Shown one piece after another: positions 8,502 to 22,200 of a stretch of DNA of 64,000 nucleotides (position 1 is the stretch's first letter; the number at the start of each line of letters is the position of its first letter). The stretch is from Mactromeris polynyma. Its lineage: Eukaryota; Mollusca; Bivalvia; Venerida; Mactridae. The position numbers and the translations under genes are program-made. The stretch covers positions 22,938,264 through 23,002,263 of the forward strand of contig JASFXZ010000007.1 in the NCBI GenBank assembly GCA_032209605.1, written 5' to 3'. Under the pieces are notes generated by a model that had not been told where the DNA came from, searched no databases, and worked only from the letters and a program-made list of their open reading frames with translations.

Positions 8502-11500
8502 CTTTATCTTTGTTAGTTGAATCCAACAATGTTTCAGTTTCCAAGTTCCTTCTTTATCGATTGACAGGTGATGTTCAAAATTCTGATTGGAAGATTATTG
8601 ATGATTTAGTTGGAGTTAAAGAATGTCTGGATGGTAATGAACTCTAAACTAGTGCTGCTGAATGGTAGTACACTGTATAGGTTCTTTGATGACAATGAAT
8701 GTGAGTCAAAACAATAGGTATTGCAAGTAGGAATATTACACACTATACAGACCCATCTGATGTGATGATACTACATTGTAGAAAAAGCAAACACGTTTTT
8801 CAGTTTTCGCGAGGTGCTATTATTTCGTACTCAAGGCGTTTCGTACTCAAGGCGTTTCGCCCTTGTTCATTTCGCCCCATGTCATTGCTTAAAGGTTACT
8901 GGTTTTCCTAATAGACCAATATAATTGAGAAGCACGGACAAACCCAGGTAAAATACCCAAAGTTGAAACAAGAGACAACATAATGTTCACTGAAATAAAA
9001 TACCAACATGAGAAATACAGATATGATAACTGAAGGAAAACACTGGTGCTTTTATCAATGCCCTATGCTTATCAAAACTACATTTTTTTTGCAATTCTAG
9101 TCATTTATGAAATCGTGCCAGTTTTATGGTCATAATACTTAATTCAGAAAATTCACTTTCGGTCCGGTAAAAAATTTGGTCAGGCAACTTTTAATCATCT
9201 GTCTGACCGGTGGACATGTGGGCAGACAATTTTAACTTTCGGGAAGCCTGCATCATTATCCTTTAATCACACACATTTCGATAACCAAAATACAAAAAAA
9301 AAACAATTGAATTTATTTAAGAAAAAACAATTCATTTCACCGATAAAAACGCGTCCATTAATACAGAGGATGATATGCAAGAATAGTGATATGTTCACCT
9401 TATTTACATCATAAGAAAAAACAAATACATACAGTGTTTTTTGGGGGCCTTTTATGGCCGAAATTCAGACCCATTCCCCTCACTCAAAAGTATGTTTTTC
9501 TCCCCATTCCTCAGTTAAAATCCCCTCCTACAGCTTTTTTTTTAAATTGGAGATATGTTGCCAGTATTGTTGATATGCTTAGTCAGAAAGATAGAAACAA
9601 TGACCTGTAATGAAACTAACCAATCTGTTAGCATATCTACATGTTTACATCACTGCAACAAAGAAGTGTAGTGAATATAGACATAGAAATGTATACTTTA
9701 AATGCACATTATTTTCACCCTATTTTCCCCTCACAACATTATTTTCCACTATTTAAGGGCCCCGCCACCATTCCCCTAGAAGTGAAAAGAAACACTGACA
9801 TAATCACAAACAATATGTCTTTCATCTTTAAATTTTCGTTCGTTCGTTATTTTTGTTTATAAGGTCATCAGTCACCATGTACACGTAGGTACTTATAGGC
9901 ATTTTTGTTGACCCTGACATGCGGGGTAATTGGTTTTAGAATCTAAAAGGGTAAATTTGTCTTGTTGATAATTGATCTACAAGCTTATACCAAATATATG
10001 TCAATTTTGAATCCAACGGACTTAACAGTTCTGTGTTATATACATAAATCAGAGGTCGAAAAGTCTAATAGACAATTAGGGGTCGATATGTCTTAGGGGT
10101 CGAACAGTCTAGGAGCCATAAAGACAACAGCAAGCATGGACTAACAAGGTTTCTTCACTATTTGAAAATAACGAAAACCTAGCCCATATATCTGAACTCC
10201 TGAACATGTATTGCTTTATTCATTTGTCCCTCTAAAAAATAATGCAACACTGGTTTTGTCGTTAGTGATCCGGAATCCCTTGGCCTTACTCGACTGTATA
10301 TTCGTAAAAGTTGTTCAGCTATCTCCGCTATAATTTACAATGTCATGCAGAAATACTCCAGTAATAACTCAATATTTATATAAATTAACGTAACAATCAC
10401 ATGCTAGGTCACTTCTGTATTGTAATATTTCAGTTAAATCTCGTACTGTCAACTGCATTTTTTCATCTATCCGCCATGTTTGCCCGTCACTTCCGGTTAG
10501 TACCGGTAAATCTCTATTCGAAGTCAGATCAAATACTTTTAATGTTAAACGTAGCATACTTGTCTGTAATTACTTGCCAACCACGTCACTCACTAATTAA
10601 CTGACGTGATGCGTAATTCTACCCTGTGTCTAACGGATAACCAAATGTGTCAGAGATCCTGACTCAGGGAAAATATCATGTATTTGCGTTGAATTAACCT
10701 CAGGCGTACCAAGTAAATTCCTATCTACACCTGTATATATTCCCAGCCAATGTACTTACCAACTTTGTGAAAGGTTAATAGCCTGGCTACAATATTATTT
10801 GTACAGCAAACGACTTCGAATCGGGAAATATGGACAACAAACTTTCAATAATATTTGATGAAATCCTAAATTTAAAAGTGGAGCAAGCCCGCTCACATGA
10901 ACTTATAACAAGTAGTAGTATTTTGTGAAAAAGGCTTACGGTAAAATCAACAATATCGCACGAGTGACAAACGAGCAAACGGCCCTATTAAAAACACTCT
11001 CATACAAATCCATTGATAGTATTCACGGCCATTTATTGCCAATTTTCTCAATTACAACGATGTAGAGTATATTCTAACCAATGCCAAAGTTTTGAAAGGG
11101 TTCCCGGAATATTCCATTGACTTGCCACGAGAAATCGCATATGCTCGCAAACGCTTATGGGCATTATTCAAGTATATTCGAACAGAGAATCCGAAATCCA
11201 AGGTTCGCATAGTATACCCGGCAAAATTGATGTGCGACCATACTGTCATCCAAGATGACTTCCCAGACTGGTTTGAAGTACTGGGGCGTAGCAGATTGAT
11301 ATATCTTCAATTTATAGAGACTTAATGAAGGAACACCAAACGAGACACAGTTATCTACAGCAACACACGAACATGATACTGCTATGTTAGTGAAACCTGC
11401 TGTACTCCGACATGATTCTGTGTTTTCTTCAACAATATATGATAGGAACCATTCAAATATGGAAATCACAGACAATGTTAAATCCAGTAGTTCTATTGAA

Positions 11501-13001
11501 CATATGGAAATCAACTTGCAGCCGATCACTGACCCCAATAAACAAGTGGCCTCGTCCCAAATGAACTTCACTAACAAAGCAACCAGCAATAGCACTGTAT
11601 GGTGCCATCAAGTTCGTTAATTCACCATTGCAACCGACTATTGACATTGAACCCCAATTAGTGTGTGACCTGACCGCCCCTGAAGACAACACTTTGAATG
11701 AACCCCGAAGATACCAGTCATTGTCAGTTGGTCCTAATATTAGGCGACCGAAGTCGCCACAACGGCGTACACCGCAAGTCAATAAGACTACAAATAGACG
11801 GAAAAAGCCAACCGCATCATCCAAACCAGATCGTAGTCGATCACGACAAGACGGTGTATCGAATCAAACCACCGACGCCAATTCATCACTGGAAGCTAAC
11901 GTTCACCAGGGTAACACCAATCAGTCCGGTAACGGTTAGCGTTCAGCGGAGAAGGTGCAATTAAGTTTTGCATTGTTGAATGTACATAATCTCATATCAA
12001 AACATTTGAACAAATTACAATGTACAGAAATTATATCTTTGTTTGAAAAAAAACGATATTGTTATGTCTACAGAGACATGGTCGAGCGCTTCAGATGATA
12101 CTCAATATGACAATTTTAAATGTTCTGCTTTGCATAGAAAAAGATCAAAACGAGCAAAACGTGAATCGGGTGGTATTAGTTTGTATATCCGAGATAAATT
12201 TGTGAGTGAAAAAAACAGTGTTTATCAAAGCGAAGACCATTTTTCTATGGTTGAGATTGGATGGTAAACTGTTGTCATTAGAAAACGATTTATTCATAGG
12301 TAGTTGTTATGTCATGCCAGAAAGTAGCAATAGGTACAATTCATAAAATCAAAATATTTTTGACCGGCTGTTAGAGTCAGTAGCTCTTATTCATAATACG
12401 TCCGGTGATAAATGTAATATTATATTGGCGGGTGATTTTAATAGTCGCACCTCACTTAAACCAGACTTTGTGATTGATGATTGTGTTTCAAACTTTACTG
12501 ATATTTTACCTGATAATTATGTAGCTGATGTTTTTATTCAAGGTATTCACAAGACAAAGGGAATGTTAATACAAATGGTAATGTTTTTTTTAGAGTTTTG
12601 CAAACAGACTCAATTAAGAATTTTAAATGGTCGTGTAGGTGACCACGCAGGTGTCGGAAAATACACCTTACTGCTAGTCATATCCAGTACTGCTTCTGAT
12701 GAAAGCTGATATCATGCATATGCAAATAATCATCACTGAAGCATAATGTACTGTAAAAATGATTATTGCTGCTTTGTAAAAAAAAACCTGTCAGTGTTCA
12801 ATATGCAAATAAATATATCTATCTATTAAAATCTTACTGGATTTTAGATAAACTTAATACAAAACAGTGTTCTCGTGAAGTTATTAATAGCAATAACATT
12901 TGATTTAAACAAAAATAAACTCAAATGTTGCTAAAATCACCACTCCAACATTTATGATTTAATTTTATACTCCTGTTTTTTTTTCATGTGGATTTCGAAT
13001 T
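8502..13001. repeat. Large tandem duplication, copy A (4.5 kb)
   Basis: Copy A is followed by three filler bases and then copy B (13005-17359). Both start at CTTTATCTTTGTTAG and end at GGATTTCGAATT. Copy A has about 340 bp (10419-10755) missing from B, and lacks about 170 bp of LINE ORF1 present in B (15213-15385). The shared flank also occurs inverted at 22955-24781. Confidence 0.9.
10780..12830 (+). pseudogene. Truncated LINE (ORF1 and endonuclease remnants), copy A
   Basis: An L1-type ORF1 relic gives FLNYNDVEYILTNAKVLKGF and DLPREIAYARKRLWALFKYI (about 11045-11175), as in the RRM/C-terminal part of ORF1 proteins. An 8-base insertion near 11285 breaks the frame. Downstream, endonuclease pieces read MSTETWSS (12060s), SGGISLYIRDKF (12165), ILAGDFNSR (12425) and LRILNGRVGDH (12615), the APE-type endonuclease order. 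No reverse transcriptase follows: the element jumps to a 3' tail with ATCT repeats (12805-12830). It is a 3'-internally deleted, dead copy. Confidence 0.8.
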
Positions 13002-13004
13002 GTA

Positions 13005-16000
13005 CTTTATCTTTGTTAGTTGAATCCAACAATGTTTCAGTTTCCAAGTTCCTTCTTTATCGATTGACAGGTGATGTTCAAAATTCTGATTGGAAGATTA
13101 TTGATGATTTAGTTGGAGTTAAAGAATGTCTGGATGGTTATGAACTCTAAACTAGTGCTGCTGACTGGTAGTACACTGTATAGGTTCTTTGATGACAATG
13201 AATGTGAGTCAAAACAATAGGTATTGCAATTAGGAATATTACACACTATACAGACCCATCTGATGTGATGATACTACATGTAGAAAAAGTAAACACGTTT
13301 TTCAGTTTTCGCGAGGTGCTATTATTTCGTACTCAAGGCGTTTCGTACTCAAGGCGTTTCGCCCTTGTTCATTTCGCCCCATGTCATTGCTTAAAGGTTA
13401 CTGGTTTTCCTAATAGACCAATATAATTGAGAAGCACGGACAAACCCAGGTAAAATACCCAAATCCAGAAACACAGACAAACCCAGGTAAAATACCCAAA
13501 GTTGAAACAAGATACAACATAATGTTCACTGAAATAAAATACCAACATGAGAAATACAGATATGATAACTGAAGGAAAACACTGGTGCTTTTATCAATGC
13601 CCTATGCTTATCAAAACTACATTTTTTTGCAATTCTAGTCATTTATGAAATCGTGCCAGTTTTATGGTCATAATACTTAATTCAGAAAATTCACTTTCGG
13701 TCCGGTAAAAAATTTGGTCAGGCAACTTTTAATCATCTGTCTGACCGGTGGACAGGCAGACAATTTTAACTTTCGGGAAGCCTGCATCACACACATTTCA
13801 ATAACCAAAATACCAAAAAAAAACAATTGAATTTATTTAAGAAAAAACAATTCATTTCACCGATAAAAACGCGTCCATTAATACAGAGGATGATATGCAA
13901 GAATAGTGATATGTTCACCTTATTTACATCATAAGAAAAAACAAATACATACAGTGTTTTTTTGGGGCCTTTTATGGCCGAAATTCAGACCCATTCCCCT
14001 CACTCAAAAGTATGTTTTTCCCCCCTTTTCTCAGTTAAAATTCCCCTCCTACAGCTTTTTTTTTAAATTGGAGATATGTTGCCAGTATTGTTGATATGCT
14101 TAGTCAGAAAGATAGAAACATTGACCTGTAATGAAACTAACCAATCTGTAAGCATATATACATGTTTACATCACTGCAACAAAGAAGTGTAGTGAATATA
14201 GACATAGAAATGTATACTTTAAATGCACATTATTTTCACCCTATTTTCCCCTCACAACATTATTTTCACCTATTTAAGGGCCCGCCACCATTCCCCTAGA
14301 AGTGAAAAGAAACATTGACATAATCACAAACAATATGTCTTTCATCTTTAAATTTTCGTTCGTTCGTTATTTTTGTTTATAAGGTCATCAGTCACCATGT
14401 ACACGTAGGTACTTATAGGCATTTTTGTTGACCCTGACATGCACCCCGCATGTCGTTAAATTGGTTCTAGAATCTAAAAGGGTAAATTTGTCTTGTTGAT
14501 AATAGATCTACAAGCTTATACCAAATATATGTCAATTTTGAATCCAACGGACTTAACAGTTCTGTGTTATATACATAAATCAGAGGTCGAAAAGTCTAAT
14601 AGACAATTAGGGGTCGAGATGTCTTAGGGGTCGAAAAGTCTAGGAGCCATAAAGACAACAGCAAGCATGGACTAACAAGGTTTCTTCACTATTTGAAAAT
14701 AACGAAAACCTAGCCCATATATCTGAACTCCTGAACATGTATTGCTTTATTCATTTGTCCCTCTAAAAAATAATGCAACACTGGTTTTGTCGTTAGTGAT
14801 CCGGAATCCCTTGGCCTTACTCGACTGTATATTCGTAAAAGTTTTTCAGCTATCTCCGCTATAATTTACAATGTCATGCAGAAATACTCCAGTAATAACT
14901 CAATATTTATATAAATTAACGTAACAATCACATGCTAGGTCACTTCTGTACTTACCAACTTTGTGAAAGGTTAATAGCCTGGCTACAATATTATTTGTAC
15001 AGCAAACGACTTCGAATCGGGAAATATGGACAACAAACTTTCAATAATATTTGATGAAATCCTAAATTTAAAAGTGGAGCAAGCCCGCTCACATGAACTT
15101 ATAACAAGTAGTAGTATTTTGTGAAAAAGGCTTACGGTAAAATCAACAATATCGCACGAGTGACAAACGAGCAAACGGTCCTATTAAAAACACTCTCATA
15201 CTAATCCATTGATCAGGAAGCTCGTTGTAAACGCAATAACTTGATTTTCCGAGGTTTCAAAGAAGAACGTTTTGAAAACTGCAGAGCAAAATTGATTGTT
15301 TCCATGGCTGATATCCTCAATATAGATATAAGATGCATGGTGATTACTCGTGCACATAGATTTGGACCGTATAAACTCGGACAAAAGTATTCACGGTAAA
15401 TTATTGCCAATTTTCTCAATTACAACGATGTAGAGTATATTCTAACCAATGCCAAAGTTTTGAAAGGGTTCCCGGAATATTCCATTGACTTGCCACGAGA
15501 AATCGCATATTCTCGCAAACGCTTATGGGCATTATTCAAGTATATTCGAACAGAGAATCCGAAATCCAAGGTTCGCATAGTATACCCGGCAAAATTGATG
15601 TGCGACCATACTGTCATCCAAGATGACTTCCCAGACTGGTTTGAAGTACTGGAGATTGATATATCTTCAATTTATAGAGACTTAATGAAGGAACACCAAA
15701 CGAGACACAGTTATCTACAGCAACACACGAACATGATACTGCTATGGTAGTGAAACCTGCTGTACTCCGACATGATTCTGTGTTTTCTTCAACAATATAT
15801 GATAGGAACCATTCAAATATGGAAATCACAGACAATGTTAAATCCAGTAGTTCTATTGAACATATGGAAATCAACTTGCAGCCGATCACTGACCCCAATA
15901 AACAAGTGGCCTCGTCCCAAATGAACTTCACTAACAAAGCAACCAGTAATAGCACTGTATGGTGCCATCAAGTTCGTTAATTCACCATTGCAACCGACTA

Positions 16001-17359
16001 TTGACATTGAACCCCAATTAGTGTGTGACCTGACCGCCCCTGAAGACAACACTTTGAATGAACCCCGAAGATACCAGTCATTGTCAGTTGGTCCTAATAT
16101 TAGGCGACCGAAGTCGCCACAACGGCGTACACCGCAAGTCAATAAGACTACAAATAGACGGAAAAGCCAACCGCATCATCCAAACCAGATCGTAGTCGAT
16201 CACGACAAGACGGTGTATCGAATCAAACCACCGACGCCAATTCATCACTGGAAGCTAACGTTCACCAGGGTAACACCAATCAGTCCGGTAACGGTTAGCG
16301 TTCAGCGGAGAAGGTGCAATTAAGTTTTGCATTGTTGAATGTACATAATCTCATATCAAAACATTTGAACAAATTACAATGTACAGAAATTATATCTTTG
16401 TTTGAAAAAAAACGATATTGTTATGTCTACAGAGACATGGTCGAGCGCTTCAGATGATACTCAATATGACAATTTTAAATGTTCTGCTTTGCATAGAAAA
16501 AGATCAAAACGAGCAAAACGTGAATCGGGTGGTATTAGTTTGTATATCCGAGATAAATTTGTGAGTGAAAAAAACAGTGTTTATCAAAGCGAAGACCATT
16601 TTTCTATGGTTGAGATTGGATGGTAAACTGTTGTCATTAGAAAACGATTTATTCATAGGTAGTTGTTATGTCATGCCAGAAAGTAGCAATAGGTACAATT
16701 CATAAAATCAAAATATTTTTGACCGGCTGTTAGAGTCAGTAGCTCTTATTCATAATACGTCCGGTGATAAATGTAATATTATATTGGCGGGTGATTTTAA
16801 TAGTCGCACCTCACTTAAACCAGACTTTGTGATTGATGATTGTGTTTCAAACTTTACTGATATTTTACCTGATAATTATGTAGCTGATGTTTTTATTCAA
16901 GGTATTCACAAGACAAAGGGAATGTTAATACAAATGGTAATGTTTTTTTTAGAGTTTTGCAAACAGACTCAATTAAGAATTTTAAATGGTCGTGTAGGTG
17001 ACCACGCAGGTGTCGGAAAATACACCTCACTGCTAGTCATATCCAGTACTGCTTCTGATGAAAGCTGATATCATGCATATGCAAATAATCATCACTGAAG
17101 CATAATGTACTGTAAAAATGATTATTGCTGCTTTGTAAAAAAAAACTGTCAGTGTTCAATATGCAAATAAATCTATCTATCTATTAAAATCTTACTGGAT
17201 TTTAGATAAACTTAATACAAAACAGTGTTCTCGTGAAGTTATTAATAGCAATAACATTTGATTTAAACAAAAATAAACTCAAATGTTGCTAAAATCACCA
17301 CTCCAACATTTATGATTTAATTTTATACTCCTGTTTTTTTTTCATGTGGATTTCGAATT
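13005..17359. repeat. Large tandem duplication, copy B (4.36 kb)
   Basis: This is a direct copy of 8502-13001 with small indels. It also has a local duplication of CAGACAAACCCAGG around 13437-13497, which the inverted copy at 24590 shares but copy A lacks. Confidence 0.9.
14985..17185 (+). pseudogene. Truncated LINE (ORF1 and endonuclease remnants), copy B
   Basis: This is the same element as at 10780-12830, duplicated with its surroundings. It keeps about 170 bp more of ORF1 (15213-15385), reading NNLIFRGFKEERFENC and ending near RAHRFGPYKLGQKYSR, the nucleic-acid-binding RRM region of L1-like ORF1 proteins. It lacks the 8-base insertion of copy A. Endonuclease pieces are at 16400-17068, with GDFNSR at about 16790. 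The (ATCT)n tail is at 17165-17185. RT is absent, so the deletion predates the tandem duplication. Confidence 0.8.
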
Positions 17360-17483
17360 AATTAAGTGATTTGTATTAAGTCTTGATTAGCTGCTACAAA
17401 ATAATTAAACACGATCAGCAATAATACAAGTACAGCTACGAATCATACGCAGACAATTAACAAATTAATTTAATTTCTCTTAC

Positions 17484-17600
17484 CATGTTTTCAAGTTCGT
17501 CTCCTCTGCTGCCGGGCGCAATTCTGATTGAGATATCAGCTAGTCTGAAGACGTTCCCGGGTACTGCGTCGTCATAGCAACCACGAAAACAAAGTTACGT
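17484..17600 (-). pseudogene. Orphan exon-like segment with splice donor
   Basis: On the minus strand one frame reads CFRGCYDDAVPGNVFRLAD and then a segment ending GSRGDELENM, directly followed by the donor GTAAGA at 17483. The composition is strongly protein-like and GC-rich compared with its surroundings. There is no clear acceptor, and a stop lies just upstream in the same frame. It may be a broken exon or start inside an unrecognised acceptor. The GCY-D start loosely recalls WSC-type domains; this is only a guess. Confidence 0.35.
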
Positions 17601-17960
17601 GTCATCTACCCATTTGTTGATAATTGGCGTTTTTAACAAAGGTTATTAATTTCATCTATTGTGCAAGAAACATTAAACCTTTTATCATTTATATTTACAA
17701 AAAATCATTCTTTATGAGTTATGACAATGGATAATACATTAAACCCTATAATTTATATTACATATTGTTCAGTTTATACTATAGATAGATATATTTATTC
17801 AGCATACTTTAATTCAGCTTTTAATTCAAATATATACACATTGGCCGACGCTAAGCACATGAAAAAAAGACATTAACATAAATCAAATAACAAATACCGG
17901 GTAGTTAAGTTTAAAACTTAGTACCATTAAAATGCAATTACAAAACAAAACTATATCTCA

Positions 17961-18456
17961 ACAAGAATATTTTATACGCATGATGGATTGTGTTTCAATG
18001 GCATCTTCATTAATTTTCACATGAAGAACCATTAACTCTCTGTCAAGGAACTCGGCTTTATATACAGCTATGTAAATGTCCTGTGCAGATGTGAGTTGTG
18101 TTTTGGTATCGGACTTTTTTGTCATTAGGTGACTTTGTATTTCTTTGGAAATTTGGTTACACACATTGTAATGTTCACTCTGAGCTAAGAAGAATTGAAG
18201 TACACTTCGAACACTGAAAGCTGGTTTGTCATTGATTGATTTTACTACTTTGTCCTTTCCCTTTTAATAGCCATTTAAATACATTGCTGCTTTTCAATTT
18301 ATTCTTATTCAGATGTTTTTTACTGTTCATAAATTCTTTAATGTCACTGAAGAGAATCCATTGACTTCCATCGTCATCACTAATGACATTTAAGTTTTTT
18401 AAAATTCCAATTTTGAATTCCATAATAAAGTCGATGAAAGAATATTGACAACGCAC
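17961..18456 (-). pseudogene. Unknown protein of about 160 residues, one frameshift
   Basis: Two minus-strand frames join naturally at GGGAAAGG near 18255. The first (from ATG 18456) is charged and includes DDDGSQWILFSDIKEFM. The second continues with a helical VLQFFLAQSEHYN segment and ends at 17961 after an acidic/amphipathic C-terminus. No stop interrupts either part within its range. The DDDGSQWILFSD segment faintly resembles the start of Bro-N-type domains of large DNA viruses, but the similarity is weak. I do not recognise the family. Confidence 0.4.
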
Positions 18457-18654
18457 ATAATGAGTATTTTCATTAACACAAACATAACAAATACAACTAG
18501 TATGTTTTAGATTTTAGTTTATAAATCATAAATCATAAAGTCTAATACTTTGTAGTCTTACACCAGTTATCATCAATTTAGTTAAGCTATGATTTCAATT
18601 GGTATTGAATATTCTAAACTTAATTAATAGAAAATATTTACTTACATATTCTGC

Positions 18655-18785
18655 AATATATAGAAGTCCTTCTTTGCAGAAAACTATCGCCACGGAGATA
18701 ATAAATAATTATCAATGGAACAGTTGTATATATACATGTATAAAAGTCTGTCTTTGCAGAAAACTATCTCCACTGAGAGAATAGT
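18655..18785. repeat. Short direct duplication with TTTGCAGAAAACTATC
   Basis: Two copies of a roughly 80-90-bp unit containing GTCCTTCTTTGCAGAAAACT and GTCTGTCTTTGCAGAAAACT lie side by side. No coding meaning is evident. Confidence 0.6.
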
Positions 18786-19689
18786 ATCAATTGAACATTG
18801 GTATACAGTATAAGGATTAACAATCAAAACAGAGGAGCTTCTGAGAATGTATGTTACCACTGAATAGCAAAACCGCTGTCTTTGTTTTTAGCCATATCTC
18901 ACCAGTGTGAACATGTGGTCAGCAATAAAGTAATTAGGTGGGATTGAATGTTTAAAGTATGCTGGTCAGCACAGCCAGCAGGATATCGAGCTAAATTGCC
19001 TGGTTAACAGTTACTGAATAATTGCTGTAGCTGATAAGCCGAGCATCTTTTGGATGCTCGGAGTTAGACAATTTGGTAGGGCTGGATAGGCAAATGTTTT
19101 CTTATGAAATAGGAAAAAAACAAGGAATTCGTTTCATTTAACATGTGTAATAAACACTTGTCATGCAGTTTCCAATTAAAATTGTAATACAAATTAATTT
19201 TGTGTATTTTAATTACCAAAGATGCTGTGGTGACTGCTTACATTCACTACCGCGTAATATATACGTATTTTATTGGTGGTCCCTGATAGGTATCAGAAAG
19301 GATGGTATTACATGGACATAGGATGTCTGAAAGGCTGAGAATAAAATGTTTTACCCCAGGCGACTTTTGGGTGAAAATATTTAAATCACGGACATATATA
19401 ACATGTTTAATAAATATTCAGTTTTATTTACAGTGTACATATCATGATAAGAATGTTCGAATATCAATGTATTTTATCGTTTCATTAAAACACGCGCGGA
19501 ACAAACAAATCTTCTCATCATGATCCTGATTGATTGAAATCCATTATATAACTTATGCAATAAAACTGTGGACGAAACAAAAGGGAAAACATAAACAGAG
19601 TCCATGGTACAGAAAGCAACATATCAGATCTTGGGAATCTTGCGATGAGTCAGAAAGTTGGACATGTCATTCCCTGGGGATAGTATGTC

Positions 19690-19790
19690 GTGGGAACGAT
19701 ATAGTTAAGTTGTGGCCACCTGATACTAAGTCGTGGGAACGAGCTAGCATGTCGTGGGAACGAGATAGTATGTCGTGGGAACAAGCATGT
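19690..19790. repeat. 21-bp minisatellite, ATAGTATGTCGTGGGAACGA type
   Basis: About four to five copies of a unit with the core GTCGTGGGAACGA, interrupted once by a diverged unit at 19705-19725. Confidence 0.8.
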
Positions 19791-20828
19791 GGTAGAATTC
19801 TCATCATCCGATAATCGATACTGTGCAAAAATGCCTATATAGAAATATGAAGGATTTTAGCTTTAAATTAGTATAACTTTTTATCCGTTAAAGATATCAA
19901 ATAAATGCAAACGGTTTTGTAATGTTTTAATATTCCCCATTCATTCAAATATTTCATCTTTTATTTAAAATTAAAGTAAAATGGTCTTTCTTTAACTTTA
20001 AAACAGTTACCAATGCTATATAGAATATATAGGCGAAACAAATTTACTCTGAAATTAACCTAATGTCATTTAAAAACGGTTAATGGTATTAACAAAATAC
20101 AAATGGTCTCATAAACCATGATTATCTCTCTGTCAGTCAGTATTTATTTTGTGAAAATATTTGAAAAGGAAAATGGTCTTTTTTACGCTTTAAAATTATA
20201 TAATATGTTTTTTACCACGTTCGGAAATGTTCGGAAAACCATCCGAGTATGACCGATTGTGACCGAAGTTTTATTGCACTTGATGTCTGGACGGTCACAC
20301 TAGGGGTCCAGCAGCGATTATACAAGCTGTTAATAAACGTGCGCTTTATAGGGAAGAATTTAGGGGAAATGTGACTTTTTATAGAATAGTCTTGAAATGA
20401 AATACTGGTGTGGTTCATTATAGGGTGACAATATAGATTGACTTTTTATTCAGTAAAGGTGTAAAATTTAAAACAGTATACATTTTTGTAATTCGATTAC
20501 AATAAATATATTTTTACATGATATTGTTTCTTATTGTAAAATACAGATGTTACAATCATTTAGACAAATAGTTGCAGAACTTATATAGAATAAATTTCAA
20601 AGTAGAATCTATTAAGTTTGACATTTTTTAAGTCTTATATCGTTTTCTGCAAGATAGATCATTACATGAATAATATACATTTGATTCTTATTTCTTCAAT
20701 ATATGACCTATTAGTTTGCAAAAAAATGATATAACTTATCATTTATGTCTCTGGTAATATTTGAAAATTATTGCGTCCAGAATGTTTATTTGCAAATATA
20801 TTAAAGAAATACCCGAATATAGATATAT

Positions 20829-22200
20829 GGGGCCCGTTTTATCAAAACGTTCTTACGCACGAAATTTTCGTAAGATTTTGTAACGACGTTCTTACGATCT
20901 CAAGAGCGTTTTATCACAATGTTCGTACGCATGCAGGCGCTACGAATTCGTAAGTTTTAACGAAAATGCTTCGAATGGTTATAGGCATTCGTAACGTTCG
21001 TAACAAAAATGATATTAATATTTCACATTAATCAACAACAGTTATGAACTTTTTTATCAATTCATAGCACATGAAATTGTCTGGCATTTCTGAAAAAAAT
21101 AAATAAATATATTAATAAGTATTTATTGTTTTCTTCTAAGTATAAGATGATTCCATACATACTAGCTGATACAGTAGTCAATCAAAGTTATATAATCAGT
21201 CACAAAGTAAAACTACTCACAACCAAAAAGTAATTTTTAGATGGAATAAGAAGTGTGTATGTGGCATTGTACATGGAATTAAAATGTGTGGTTTACATTT
21301 AAAGTACAGAATCAACTATGTTATTCAACCTTTTAAATTGAATATTGTTATTTGATTGTTGTTAAGCCTAACTTTAAACTGTTAAGACATGAACTGGATG
21401 AATATATATTAAGACGGGTAAATGATTATAATTTGGCCATTTAATAGTTTGTTTAATCGTTACTATTTCTATTATGAACTCCTATACAACATTAGAATTA
21501 CAGTGGTTGTGACTTTAAGCAGCACTTCACACTTTCTTTAACAATAGCCTGCATCATTAACATCACCAGCTAAATGACATCCTCAATGACATTTGACTGC
21601 ACAATAAAGTATTAATTCCTCAATAAATCAAGAAACTAATAAATTATTTAAACAAGTGTTTATTCTTCTGAGCTAGAATACCACTCAATATACTAGTTGT
21701 TAAGCTGTGTAGTAAAGTGTGACGAAACGGGAGAGCACATTGCGAGAGTTGGGGAGGGGTCGAGCCCCACACTGGGTGCACATCCATCTGCATCGTTCTC
21801 TTCGAAGTTAGTTTGCCTAGATTTTTACATGAATATGCCTTGCCGCTTTAAAGTTTTTTTTATAAATGACAAGAATTAAACTTTAAAGTGTAAGGTGGTA
21901 GAGATTTGTTTTTAAAATGGCACAATGAAAACTTGACAGTTTTATGTCACAAAATGAAATTTCATTTTAAATATCGAATAATGTTCTATTTAGTTAATTT
22001 TAACCATTAGTTGTCAATACATAAATCTATTTTATTTCAATGCAAACGTTTCAATCTACTTGTGGGTATAATTGAAGTTTTACCTTTTATAAGCTTTGAA
22101 TTCATATTTAGCCTCAGTTCCTTAATATGTGAACCGTTGATAAAACGGTCGTAAGTATTTTCGTAAGACAGTTCGTACGAATATTGATAAAACGGGCCCC
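20829..22200. mobile_element. Non-autonomous DNA element with GGGGCCCGTTTTATCAA terminal inverted repeats
   Basis: The left end GGGGCCCGTTTTATCAA (20829) and the right end TTGATAAAACGGGCCCC (ending 22200) are exact complements. Subterminal GTTTTATCA and TTCGTAAG motifs repeat in both arms. Both ends abut ATAT, a possible 4-bp target duplication. The 1.37-kb interior has no transposase-like frame. The superfamily is not assigned. Confidence 0.75.

Noticed and set aside
9386..9862. Short plus ORFs (9386-9610, 9641-9862) shared by both duplication copies and the inverted copy
   Set aside because: Repeat-derived frames with low-complexity Thr/Phe/Lys content. They differ by frameshifts between copies, with no start context or splice support.
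11164..11824. Minus-strand ORFs of 120-143 codons at 11164-11824 (and the matching set at 15614-16142)
   Set aside because: They are antisense shadows of the plus-strand LINE ORF1/linker, which has recognisable domain motifs.
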